Assembly (NCBI RefSeq): GCF_003837865.1
Contig: NZ_RQIS01000009.1
Coordinates: 1 to 64,000, forward strand
Source of the DNA: Paraburkholderia dinghuensis
GTDB taxonomy: Bacteria > Pseudomonadota > Gammaproteobacteria > Burkholderiales > Burkholderiaceae
Length of the DNA stretch: 64,000 nucleotides
Direction: 5' to 3'
The notes under the pieces were generated by a model. That model was not told where the DNA came from and ran no database searches. It was given only the letters and a program-made list of their open reading frames with translations. A program made the translations under genes and the position numbers. This document shows, one piece after another, positions 43,440-52,775 of this stretch. Each line of letters opens with the position of its first letter. The first letter of the stretch is position 1.

Positions 43440-46319
43440 TCATGCATGCGCTCGCGCGAGGTTCGACAGCACCGCGACCGGCATCGCCGCGAGCACGTCG
43501 CGCAGGGGCAGCGTGTTTTCGCCGTCCGCGGTCCTGACTGCATCGCTGAGCCAGTCGTGCCATTGCGGCACGTTCCAGCCGTTCGGCAACACGATCGCCG
43601 TATCGCCCCAACGCGCTGACGCGACGAGCGGCGCTTGCCCTTCGATGAGCGTTGCCGCCAGTCGCGTGCCGACAATCACGGCACAGGCATCACCTTGCCG
43701 ACGTGCGAACGCGATGGCGTGTTGCGCGAGTGCGCCGCGCACTTCGAGCGGCAGATAGCTGCCTTCGCGCAGCAGTTCCGGCGAGCGCGAGCGCAGCGCG
43801 AGCAGCCGGCGAACGATGGCGAGTTTCACCTGCGCGTCGCGCCAGTGCGGCAGTTTTGCGGCGGGTGGCGCGTCATCGAGTGCCGCCGCGCGCAACGCGT
43901 GGTCGACCGGCCGCCGGTTATCCGGCTCGACGAGGCTGAAATCCCACAGTTCGGTGCCCTGGTACAGATCGGGCACGCCCGGCGATGTAAGGCGCAGCGT
44001 CGTCTGCAGCAACGCGTTGAGCGCGCCAGCAGGCGCGACGCGCGCGACGAAGCCAGCGAGCGCGTCCAGGAAGCCGTCGCGCCGTTGCGGCGCCAGGATA
44101 TCGAACAAAAATGCCTGGCAGTCCGATTCATAAGATTCATCGGGGGCCAGCCAGTTCGTGCGCTGTTTCGCTTCCCGAAGTGCTTTCAGTTGCCATTGCG
44201 CGACCCGCTCGGCGAGCGCGCGAACACCCGCTTCGTCGCCGGGATCGAGATCGGTCGGCCAGCAGCCGACGAGTGTCTGATATAGCATCGCCTCGGCCAT
44301 GGGGCCCGGCGCCCAGTCTCCTGCATTGACGGCGGCCACGACGTCGTTGCGGCGGTGCGGCTGGTTCAACGTCGACCATGCCCGCAATGCAGCACCCCAT
44401 TCCGTGGGCAGCTCGCTCAATACAGCGAGGCGCGCGCGCGTATCCTCGCCACGTTTGTGGTCGTGTGTCGCGGTGGTGAGCAGCGCGTGGGGAAAGCGCC
44501 GCTGACGCTCCCGATTCGCCGCGTGAAAGTCATCGACGCTACGCGCGAAATCGTCGGGGTCGGAGCCCACTTCGTTGCGCGACAGCAGGCGGCCATAGCG
44601 GTAGTACGCCGTGTCTTCGGCGGCCTTCGCCGCTAGCGGCGCCGTGAGCTGCGAGAAGAGCGCCAGTGCCGTGCGCTGCGCGATGAGCGCGTGGCTGAGC
44701 GGCGCGTTGGGCGGGCCGTTTTGTACGCCGGTTTGTGCAGTGCTTTGCGCGTCACGCACCGCTCGCGTTGCCTTGTTGTTCGCGGCCTGCGCGTCGGCGT
44801 CCGGCGTCCGGCCACCTAGCCACGCATCGACCTGTTCCAGCACGGCGCGGCTTGCGCGCGGCAGGGCGCGCCGCGCGGCATCGCGTGCGATGTCGAAATA
44901 GCGGTTGTCGAGCGGCCCGCGCAGCCCATTCGCCGGATAGATGCGATACACCGGGAAGTGCAGGGCGAGCTGCGCCACGGTGCGATGCACGCTCGCGTAG
45001 GTGAAGTCGCGCGTGGCCGTCTGCTCGCGCGCAATGCGGTGCAGCGCGCGCGCTGCGTGGTCGAGTTCGGCGCACAGATACGCGGCCAGCACTTCGCGCC
45101 GCGCATCGAGCTGCACCTGAGCGAACGACGCCCGCGTTCCCGCGATGCCAGCCCATATCTCTGCAAGCGGCTCCGCGCCCGCCGGATCGTGCAGCAGCGC
45201 GCCCACGTCGTTCATGAAGTCGTAGCCGGTGGTGCCCTGCACGGGCCAGTCGTCTCGCAGCGCTTCGCCGTGCGCGAGAATCTTTTCGACGACGATATAG
45301 GGCAGCGCCGCGCGCAACGGCACGAGCCGCTGACGCAGGCGCTCGCAGTATTCGCGCGGATCGGCGAGTCCGTCGACATGATCGACGCGCACGCCGTCGA
45401 TTACGCCATCGGCGTAAAGCCGAAACACGAGCTTGTGCACGGCCTCGAACACATCGTGCCGTTCGACGCGCACGCCCGCGAGTGCGCTCACGTCGAAAAA
45501 GCGCCGCCAGTTCACTTCGTCGGTCGCGGTGCGCCACCACGCCAGCCGGTAATGCTGGCGCTCGAGCAGCCGGTGCAGGCGCTCACGCGCGATCGGGTCC
45601 GCGCCCGCATACGCTTCAAGTACGAAGTCGATTGGAGCGGTGCCGTCGCGTTCGACGAAGGCGAGAAGTGCCTTGCGGGCGTCCGTGGCGCGCTGCTGGT
45701 CGTCGGGCTGCGTCGTAAGACCCTGGAATGGTGCCGCGAGCGCGTCGAGACCGGCACGGTTTGTCGATTGGAGCAGCGCCGCGTAGTCGGTCGGGCAGAT
45801 CGGGCACGCGTGCGGACCATACGCGACGTAAAAGCGCGCGTCGCGCGCGTCGAACTTCAATTCGATGCGGCCCGCCGCGAGTTCTTCGCCATATTGCGCG
45901 TTGAGAAACGGCATCAGCACCTTGCCGCGCAGCGCGGGGTCGGGTGAGTGCCAGTCGACGTCGAAGTGTCGCGCGTAGGCGCTGTGTCGCCCCCATTCGA
46001 GAATGTCGCGCCACCAGGCGTTGTGCGCGCCGCCCACGCCCATGTGGTTCGGCACGATGTCGATGATGAGACCCATGCCGCGCTCGTGCAGTTTCGCGGC
46101 GAGTCTGCGCAGACCCGCTTCGCCACCGAGCTCCGCGCTCACCGTGCCGTAATCGACGGTGTCGTAACCGTGCGTCGATCCAGGCTGCGCCGTCGTGATC
46201 GGCGATGTGTACAGATGACTCACGCCGAGCGCCACGAAATAGTCGAGCTGCGCGAGCGCGTCGTCGAATGTGAAGCCCTGATGCAGCTGCAGTCGCAGCG
46301 TCGCGCGGGGAATGGTCAT
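43440..46319 (-). CDS. treY: Malto-oligosyltrehalose synthase
   Basis: This 959-residue GH13 enzyme converts the reducing end of a malto-oligosaccharide into a trehalose unit. It begins MTIPRATLRLQLHQGFTFDD (ATG 46319, overlapping the malQ stop as ATGA). It carries VDGVRVDHVDGLADP (catalytic Asp), IVVEKILAHGE (catalytic Glu), TATHDHKRGEDTRARL and SPGVPDLYQGTELWDF. A low-complexity insertion (DAQSTAQTGVQNGPPNAP) near 555-580 helps explain the length. It is the last gene of the alpha-glucan operon and passes its product to TreZ. Confidence 0.95.
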   Translation of the reverse strand: MTIPRATLRLQLHQGFTFDDALAQLDYFVALGVSHLYTSPITTAQPGSTHGYDTVDYGTVSAELGGEAGLRRLAAKLHERGMGLIIDIVPNHMGVGGAHNAWWRDILEWGRHSAYARHFDVDWHSPDPALRGKVLMPFLNAQYGEELAAGRIELKFDARDARFYVAYGPHACPICPTDYAALLQSTNRAGLDALAAPFQGLTTQPDDQQRATDARKALLAFVERDGTAPIDFVLEAYAGADPIARERLHRLLERQHYRLAWWRTATDEVNWRRFFDVSALAGVRVERHDVFEAVHKLVFRLYADGVIDGVRVDHVDGLADPREYCERLRQRLVPLRAALPYIVVEKILAHGEALRDDWPVQGTTGYDFMNDVGALLHDPAGAEPLAEIWAGIAGTRASFAQVQLDARREVLAAYLCAELDHAARALHRIAREQTATRDFTYASVHRTVAQLALHFPVYRIYPANGLRGPLDNRYFDIARDAARRALPRASRAVLEQVDAWLGGRTPDADAQAANNKATRAVRDAQSTAQTGVQNGPPNAPLSHALIAQRTALALFSQLTAPLAAKAAEDTAYYRYGRLLSRNEVGSDPDDFARSVDDFHAANRERQRRFPHALLTTATHDHKRGEDTRARLAVLSELPTEWGAALRAWSTLNQPHRRNDVVAAVNAGDWAPGPMAEAMLYQTLVGCWPTDLDPGDEAGVRALAERVAQWQLKALREAKQRTNWLAPDESYESDCQAFLFDILAPQRRDGFLDALAGFVARVAPAGALNALLQTTLRLTSPGVPDLYQGTELWDFSLVEPDNRRPVDHALRAAALDDAPPAAKLPHWRDAQVKLAIVRRLLALRSRSPELLREGSYLPLEVRGALAQHAIAFARRQGDACAVIVGTRLAATLIEGQAPLVASARWGDTAIVLPNGWNVPQWHDWLSDAVRTADGENTLPLRDVLAAMPVAVLSNLARAHA

Positions 46320-48556
46320 GGCGTCGGCGCTGCGGGGGGAACAGCGGGTGGCACAGCAGGAGTCACGGCGCGCGCGCCGGGTTCGGATGGCTCGCCCACC
46401 GCGGGCCCCTGCGTGGCGGCAACGCGCGCGCGCGTGACGACATCGATACGGGCCGCAAACGCCGGATCGGCGTAGAGCGCATCGACGGGCAGCGGCAGGC
46501 GCTGGCGCCAGTTCGGGTGTTCGTCGATCGAGCCCGGCAGATTGGGTTGCTCCACGAGCGCGAGCAAGTCTTCGAGCGGACACATCACGAGCGGGCTCGC
46601 ACTCGCTGCGACGTAGCCAAGCGCGCCTTCCACAGGCGCATGATTGCGTGGCGGTTCCGCGGCGTTGCGCGGCGCACAGCCGTTTTGCTGCAGCGCGTGC
46701 CACAGCGCCGTGCGTTCGACCGCGCGCTGCGCGTGTTCGAGCGCGACGGGATCGCGTTTGTCCGCGCGCGGCAGAGTCTGGCCGATGCGATTGCGCCAGT
46801 CGATATCGATCCCTTGCCACCAGCCCGCGATGGTGGGCAGATCGTGCGTCGACGTCGTCGCGATACCGTGCGTGTCCCAGTGCCGCGGCGCGAGGAATGC
46901 GTCGCCTTCGCGCTCGAACCACAGCACGCGGATGCCGTAGAGTCCGTGCCGCGCGAGCCGTTCGCGCAGGCCGGGTGGCACGACGCCGAGATCCTCGCCG
47001 ATCACGATCGCGCGATGGCGCCACGATTCGAGCGCGATGAGCCGCACGAGGTCCTCGAACGGATAGCGCAGATACGCGCCGTGCCTCGCGCTTTCGCCTT
47101 CTGGCACGAGCCACAGCCGTCGCAGGCCGAGAATATGGTCGATGCGCACGCCGCCCGAATGCGCGAACGCGGCGCGCAGCATGTCGATGAACGCGCGAAA
47201 GCCGTTGTTGTGCATCGCACGCGGCGAGAACGTAGTGAGGCCCCAGCTTTGGCCGGCCTGGTTGAAGATGTCGGGCGGCGCGCCCACCGACACTCGCTGC
47301 AGCATGTCGTTCGGCAGCGCCCACGCATGGCTGCCCGCGCCGTCGCAGCCCACCGCGAGATCGGTGACGAGACCGATCGACATACCCGTTTCGCGCGCGT
47401 CGCGTTGCGCGCGCGCGAGGCCTTTGGCCGCGAGCCATTGCAGGAATCGATGGAAATCCACTTCGTGACGGTGTTCCGCTGCGAAGGCTTCGACGTCGGG
47501 GCTGCGCGGGTCGCGCAGGCCGGTGGGCCAGTCGCGCCAGTGACGCTGACCGTCTGGACTGCAAAGTATCTGAGCCTGCAGCGCCTCGAAGCGCGCGTGA
47601 TCTTCGAGCGATTCGCCACCGTGCGCGCAGAACGCTTCGAACGCGGCAGCACGCGGCGAACCACTTGCACGTTCGTCCTTGTCGAAGCGCTCGAACAGTG
47701 TGCGCAGAATCTGTAGCTTGAGCGGAACGACGCGCTTCCAGTCGATCAGCGGCAGCGATTCGAGTTCGTCCCAGGCGGCTTCGGCGTGAACGGCGGCGAT
47801 CGCTTCGCGGGCCGCCTGCGCACCGAACATCGCAGCCGGATCAATATGCGCGACATTCAGCCAGAGCCGCGACGACGGCGAATACGGGCTGAAGTGACCC
47901 GCTTGCGCGCTGAACATGGCATGCGTCGGACTGACTGCGAGCGCCTGCGCGCCATGCTTCGCGCTGTGTGCGGCGAGTGTCGCGAGCGCGGTGTAATCGC
48001 CGATGCCGCCGTCGCCCTTGCGGCGCAGCCCGTAGAGTTGCGCCGCGACGCCCCACAGCGCGCTCACGCGCGCGTGCTCGCCGTGGGTGGCGCGCCATGC
48101 GTCGGCGACGGTATGGCAGCGCGGCGGCGCGACGGCGAGCGTCAGTTGATGCTCGTTCACCGTGAGCGTGTGATAGCCCGGCTCGGTGAGAGGCGCGAGC
48201 AGTGCGGGGGCGCCTTTGGGCGCGGTAAAGCGCCCCTCGATGTGCTCGCCGCTTTCGAGGTCGATGCGATAGCGGGCGCCCGCACGTACCGCGGCGACGG
48301 GCAGCGCAATCGCGCTTTCGCACTCGGCGGTGATGAGCGGCGGCAGGTGCCGCACCGAGCGCTCCGCGTTGACCATCGCCGCGCTCTGACGCAACTGCGT
48401 GGCGCTATTGCACGGTAGTCCCGCGCATTCGAGCAGCGCTGCAAGCGTGTTGTCCGCCACGCGCTGCATGTTGCCGTGGGCATCGATCCATTCCACCTCG
48501 AAGCCCACGCGTTCGGCGAGGCTCGCGACCGTTTCCGTGCGGCGCGCCGTGCTCAT
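46316..48556 (-). CDS. malQ: 4-alpha-glucanotransferase
   Basis: This 746-residue GH77 amylomaltase transfers glucan chains between malto-oligosaccharides, rebuilding lengths that TreY or GlgX can use. Core motifs are GLRRKGDGGIGDYTAL, GGVRIDHILGLRRLWLVPEG (nucleophile Asp), IVIGEDLGVVPPGLRE (catalytic Glu) and TTSTHDLPTIAGWWQG. An N-terminal domain of about 150 residues precedes the barrel, as in the E. coli-type MalQ. It overlaps treZ and treY by four bases each. Confidence 0.95.
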   Translation of the reverse strand: MSTARRTETVASLAERVGFEVEWIDAHGNMQRVADNTLAALLECAGLPCNSATQLRQSAAMVNAERSVRHLPPLITAECESAIALPVAAVRAGARYRIDLESGEHIEGRFTAPKGAPALLAPLTEPGYHTLTVNEHQLTLAVAPPRCHTVADAWRATHGEHARVSALWGVAAQLYGLRRKGDGGIGDYTALATLAAHSAKHGAQALAVSPTHAMFSAQAGHFSPYSPSSRLWLNVAHIDPAAMFGAQAAREAIAAVHAEAAWDELESLPLIDWKRVVPLKLQILRTLFERFDKDERASGSPRAAAFEAFCAHGGESLEDHARFEALQAQILCSPDGQRHWRDWPTGLRDPRSPDVEAFAAEHRHEVDFHRFLQWLAAKGLARAQRDARETGMSIGLVTDLAVGCDGAGSHAWALPNDMLQRVSVGAPPDIFNQAGQSWGLTTFSPRAMHNNGFRAFIDMLRAAFAHSGGVRIDHILGLRRLWLVPEGESARHGAYLRYPFEDLVRLIALESWRHRAIVIGEDLGVVPPGLRERLARHGLYGIRVLWFEREGDAFLAPRHWDTHGIATTSTHDLPTIAGWWQGIDIDWRNRIGQTLPRADKRDPVALEHAQRAVERTALWHALQQNGCAPRNAAEPPRNHAPVEGALGYVAASASPLVMCPLEDLLALVEQPNLPGSIDEHPNWRQRLPLPVDALYADPAFAARIDVVTRARVAATQGPAVGEPSEPGARAVTPAVPPAVPPAAPTP

Positions 48557-50478
48557 GCTTGCGGCTCCACGCGATGGACGACGCGCGCGTCATGATGGAT
48601 CGCGTAGTCGGGTACATCGCCGGTCAGCCACGCAACGCACGATCGCGCCGGCAGCACACCGTTGTCGATGCGATCGCGCGCGCGGGCAGGCGTTTCGAAG
48701 ACCACCATCCCGTCGGGCTCGTGATTGAGCGGCACGCCTTCGCGGCCGAGATTGAGCGCGAGCGTGAGGATCGCGCCATCGTCGAGACGCCACCGCGCGA
48801 CGAGCGCCGCGAGATCGTTGCCGGTGTCGTCGGCGAGGACGGTCGCACCGAGCGCGTTCGCGCGGCGCAGGCGCGGCGTCAGGAGACGCGCGCGCACCGC
48901 AAGCGCCGATTTGTAGAAGTGCATCCATTCGAGCCTGTCGCCGTCCTGGCGCGTGTCGAGCGGCGGCGACGAGTTCGCGAACGTCCTCACATCGTTGGGA
49001 TCGGGAATCCGTTCGCGTCGCGCCGGATCGCTGAACGCGCTGAACGCTGCGAACTCGCGCCGGCGTCCTTCGCGCACCGCATCCGCGAGATCGCCCGTGT
49101 AAGCGGTGAAGTACTGGAACGGCTGCGTCGAGCCGTACTCCTCGTCCATGAACAGCAGCGGAATTTGCGGCGTGAGAAGCTGGAGCGCCGTCGCGGCGCG
49201 CAACGCGTCGTCGTCGTCGCAGAGCTTGCGCAGCCGCTCGCCGAATGCGCGGTTGCCGATCTGGTCGTGATTCTGCAGGAACACCACGAATGCACTCGTC
49301 GGCAGATGCGCGCTCGGTTCGCCGCGCGGTTGCCCGGCGTGCGCGGGCGACGCTTCCCCCTGGTACGCGAAGCCTTCGGCAAGCACGCGCGCGAGCTTGC
49401 GGATCGGATGCGCTGCATAGGAACGGTAGTAGCCCTCGTTTTCACCCGTCAGCAGGACGTGCAACGCGTGATGGGCGTCGTCGTTCCATTGGGCGTCGAA
49501 GTGCGTCTCCAGCAGATTCGCCGCGTTGCGGTCGTTCTCCAGCACGAGATGAACGTGACGGCCGGTCTCGATGCGCGCATGCACATGATCGGAAAGTTCG
49601 CGCAACCAGGGCGCGTTGCCGATGGCGTGCGCGGCATCGATGCGCAGGCCGTCGAAGCGGTATTCGGTGAGCCAGTACAGCGCGTTGTCGCAGAAGAAGT
49701 CTCGCACTTCGAAGCGATCGAAGTCGGGCGCGACGCCCCACGGCGTTTTCACGTCATGGCGGAAGAACGGCTTCGCATACTCGCCGAGCCAGTTCCCGTC
49801 CGGGCCGAAATGGTTGTAAACCACGTCGATGAACACTTGCAGGCCGAGTCCGTGCGCCGTGTCGATGAGCCCTTTGAGTTCGTCGGGCGTGCCGTAAGCC
49901 GCGTGCGGGGCGTACAGCAGCACACCGTCGTAGCCCCAGCCGCGCTCGCCCGGATAGTCGTTCAGCGGCATCAGTTCGATTGCCGTCACGCCGAGTTCGG
50001 CCAGCGCGGGCAGGCGTGCGCTCACGCCGCCATAGCCGCCCAGCGCGCCCACATGCAGTTCGTAAATCACCGTCTCTTCCCACGGCCGCCCCATCCAGTG
50101 CGCGTGCTGCCACGCATAGGCGCGTGGATCCAGCACGGCGCTTGGACCGTGCACGCCCTGCGGCTGGAAACGCGAGGCAGGGTCGGGAACCTCCTGCCCG
50201 CCGTCGATGCGGTAGCGATAGAGCGTGCCCGGCCCGCACGGCGCCTGCGCCTCGAACCAGCCGTTCCCGGTGGGTGTCATGTCGAGCGGCGCGAAAGGCG
50301 CGCCACCATCGCCAGCATCGGATGCGGTCTCGAACACCACTTGCACGGCCTGGCACGACGGCGCCCAGAAACGAAAGCGCGTTTGCGGCTTCCCGCGCGC
50401 CGCGCCACTCAATTGCGCGCCGAACGGCAGGCAATGCATATAGCGGCGGGCATGCGGATCGTGCATTGGCGAGGACAT
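48553..50478 (-). CDS. treZ: Malto-oligosyltrehalose trehalohydrolase
   Basis: This 641-residue GH13 enzyme releases free trehalose from the TreY product. It has an N-terminal carbohydrate-binding module (RFRFWAPSCQAVQVVFE) and the barrel motifs FDVVYNHFGPDGNW-like (near 215), FDGLRIDAAHAIG (Asp), LVLENDRNAANLLE (Glu) and FLQNHDQIGNRAFGERL (Asp). It lies 38 bases after glgX and overlaps malQ by ATGA. Confidence 0.95.
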   Translation of the reverse strand: MSSPMHDPHARRYMHCLPFGAQLSGAARGKPQTRFRFWAPSCQAVQVVFETASDAGDGGAPFAPLDMTPTGNGWFEAQAPCGPGTLYRYRIDGGQEVPDPASRFQPQGVHGPSAVLDPRAYAWQHAHWMGRPWEETVIYELHVGALGGYGGVSARLPALAELGVTAIELMPLNDYPGERGWGYDGVLLYAPHAAYGTPDELKGLIDTAHGLGLQVFIDVVYNHFGPDGNWLGEYAKPFFRHDVKTPWGVAPDFDRFEVRDFFCDNALYWLTEYRFDGLRIDAAHAIGNAPWLRELSDHVHARIETGRHVHLVLENDRNAANLLETHFDAQWNDDAHHALHVLLTGENEGYYRSYAAHPIRKLARVLAEGFAYQGEASPAHAGQPRGEPSAHLPTSAFVVFLQNHDQIGNRAFGERLRKLCDDDDALRAATALQLLTPQIPLLFMDEEYGSTQPFQYFTAYTGDLADAVREGRRREFAAFSAFSDPARRERIPDPNDVRTFANSSPPLDTRQDGDRLEWMHFYKSALAVRARLLTPRLRRANALGATVLADDTGNDLAALVARWRLDDGAILTLALNLGREGVPLNHEPDGMVVFETPARARDRIDNGVLPARSCVAWLTGDVPDYAIHHDARVVHRVEPQA

Positions 50479-50516
50479 GGCGGATTCCAGTGGTTTCCCG
50501 TGCCGATGAGCGCCGG

Positions 50517-52709
50517 TCAGTAAGGGACGATGCGCGCGCTCGGCGGCATCCCTGGATCAGACGGCGACGGTGTTGCATCGCCTCGCGGCCCGGCCTCGTG
50601 CACGCTTTCGCGCGTGGGCCGCGCGCACAGCACCACGAGCGCATGCGCTGCCACCTTGAACGTGATGCAGGGCAACGCGCGCGGCGAGGCGTCGGGATGC
50701 GCGCTGTCGAGCAGCACGTCCCACTGCATGCGCGGCTTCGGCACCGCAAAAGTGATGTCGTCCGGCGAAGCGTTCAGCATCATTAACAATACTTCTATTT
50801 CGCCATCGAGGCCGGGGCCGGCGCGCCGCAACGCGAACGCGCGCGCTTCGGGGTTTTGCCACACTTCGGGCGACAGCCATTCGCCGCGTTCATCGAACCA
50901 CTCGACGTCGCGGATATCCGGCAGCATTTCGTGCTCGCCGTACAGGAAACGTGTTTCGCGCAGCAACGGATGATCATGCCGCAGCGCGATCGCGCGCGCG
51001 GCGAATGCCGTCATCGTTTCGCCCTGCGGCGAGGCGGCCAGGGTCCAGTCATTCCACGTAATCTCGTTGTCCTGGCAGTACGCGTTGTTGTTGCCGCGCT
51101 GCGTGCGGCAGGCTTCGTCACCGGCGAGCAGCATCGGCGTGCCGAGCGCGATGAAGAGCGTCGCAAGCATCGAGCGTGCCACGCGCGCGCGCGTCTCGTT
51201 GATCGCCGGGTCGTCGGTCGGGCCTTCGACGCCCCAGTTCGCGCTGCAGTTCTCGTTGTGGCCGTCGCGGTTCTCTTCGCCGTTGGCCTCGTTATGTTTG
51301 CGTTCGTAGGTGACGACGTCGGCGAGCGTGAAGCCGTCGTGCGCCGCGATGAAATTGATCGTCGCCCACGGGCGCCGCCTGCGTTTGTCGAACAGATCCG
51401 CTGATCCGGTGAGCCGCGCGGCAAGTTCGGCGCGCTGACCGGGGTCGCCGCGCCAGAAGCGGCGCACGCTGTCGCGAAAGCGGTCGTTCCATTCGGAGAA
51501 CCCCGGCGGATGATGGCCCAGCTGATAGCCACCCGGCCCCACGTCCCAGGGCTCGGAGATCAGCTTGCACGACGCGAGTACCGGGTCCTGGCGCAACACG
51601 TCGAAAAAGCCGCCGTTCGGATCGAAGCCCGAGGCCTCGCGCCCGAGCGTTACACCGAGGTCGAAGCGGAAACCGTCGATACGGTACGAAGTGGCCCAGT
51701 AGCGCAGCGAGTCGACCACCATTTGCAGCACGCGCGGATGCGAGAGATTCACCGTGTTGCCGACGCCCGTGTCGTTGATGTAGTGGCGCGCGTCGCCGGG
51801 CACGAGGCGATAGTAGCTGGCGTTGTCGAGCCCGCGCCACGAGATCGTGGGGCCCGTTTCGCCGCCTTCACAGGTGTGGTTGTAGACGACGTCGAGGAAG
51901 ACTTCGATGCCCGCCGCGTGCAGTTGGCGCACAGCGATGCGCATCATGTCGGGGTCGTAGCGGCCGAGGTACGAGGGCTCAGGCGCGAAGAATGCCGCAG
52001 TGTTGTAGCCCCAGTAGTTGCGCAGGCCGCGCTCGACGAGAAAGCGCTCATTGACGAACGCATGCACGGGCAGCAGCTCGACGGCGGTGACGCCGAGTCT
52101 CTGGAGGTGCTCGACGAAACGCGGTGTGGCGAGCGCGGCGAAGGTGCCGTGCGTGTGCGGGCGCGGGTCGTCGCGCAGGATCGAGATGCCGCGCAGATGC
52201 GTTTCGTAGATCACGGTCTTGTCCCACGGCACGTTGGGACGCACGTCATGCGACCAGTCGAAGCTTTCCGACACGACCATCGCCTTCGGCATGGCCGGCG
52301 CCGAATCGCGCCGCTCGATCGAGAGGTCGCCGCGGGAGGAGTGGGCGCGAAAGCCGTAGAGCGTGTCGGACCAGCGGAACCGGCCGACGAGCCGGCGCGC
52401 GTAGGGATCGAGCAGCAGCTTGAATGGATTGAAGCGATGGCCCGCGTGCGGCTGATACGGACCGTGCGCGCGCAAGCCGTAAACCGTGCCCGGATGCGCG
52501 CCGGGCAGATAGCCGTGCCAGACTTCATCGGTGCATTCAGGCAGCGTGTAGCGCGCGTATTCTTTGCGTCCGGTTCGATCGAAGAGGCACAGCTCGATAC
52601 GCCAGGCATTGGCGGAGAACACCGCGAAATTCGTGCCGAGCCCGTCCCACGTCGCACCGAGCGGACCGGGCGACCCCGGTAAGAGTTGGTCGGGCATGCC
52701 GTTAGCCAT
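50517..52709 (-). CDS. glgX: Glycogen debranching enzyme
   Basis: This 730-residue isoamylase-type GH13 enzyme cuts alpha-1,6 branches. Motifs are VVYNHTCEGGETGPTISWRG, IDGFRFDLGVTLGREASGFD (Asp), KLISEPWDVGPGGYQLG (Glu) and AHDGFTLADVVTYERKHNEA (Asp). AAGGAG eight bases before the ATG at 52709 decides the start. It lies 66 bases after glgB and feeds linear chains to TreY and MalQ. Confidence 0.95.
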   Translation of the reverse strand: MANGMPDQLLPGSPGPLGATWDGLGTNFAVFSANAWRIELCLFDRTGRKEYARYTLPECTDEVWHGYLPGAHPGTVYGLRAHGPYQPHAGHRFNPFKLLLDPYARRLVGRFRWSDTLYGFRAHSSRGDLSIERRDSAPAMPKAMVVSESFDWSHDVRPNVPWDKTVIYETHLRGISILRDDPRPHTHGTFAALATPRFVEHLQRLGVTAVELLPVHAFVNERFLVERGLRNYWGYNTAAFFAPEPSYLGRYDPDMMRIAVRQLHAAGIEVFLDVVYNHTCEGGETGPTISWRGLDNASYYRLVPGDARHYINDTGVGNTVNLSHPRVLQMVVDSLRYWATSYRIDGFRFDLGVTLGREASGFDPNGGFFDVLRQDPVLASCKLISEPWDVGPGGYQLGHHPPGFSEWNDRFRDSVRRFWRGDPGQRAELAARLTGSADLFDKRRRRPWATINFIAAHDGFTLADVVTYERKHNEANGEENRDGHNENCSANWGVEGPTDDPAINETRARVARSMLATLFIALGTPMLLAGDEACRTQRGNNNAYCQDNEITWNDWTLAASPQGETMTAFAARAIALRHDHPLLRETRFLYGEHEMLPDIRDVEWFDERGEWLSPEVWQNPEARAFALRRAGPGLDGEIEVLLMMLNASPDDITFAVPKPRMQWDVLLDSAHPDASPRALPCITFKVAAHALVVLCARPTRESVHEAGPRGDATPSPSDPGMPPSARIVPY

Positions 52710-52775
52710 GGCGATGCTCCTTGTGTTGTTCTTCGTCGTGCATCGGAGTCCTGATGTTTTATGTTCTCGTCCACG

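Noticed and set aside
46320..47564. Upstream extension of the treY frame
   Set aside because: The frame stays open through malQ, but the sequence is an Arg-rich shadow; TreY starts at 46319 with its conserved opening.
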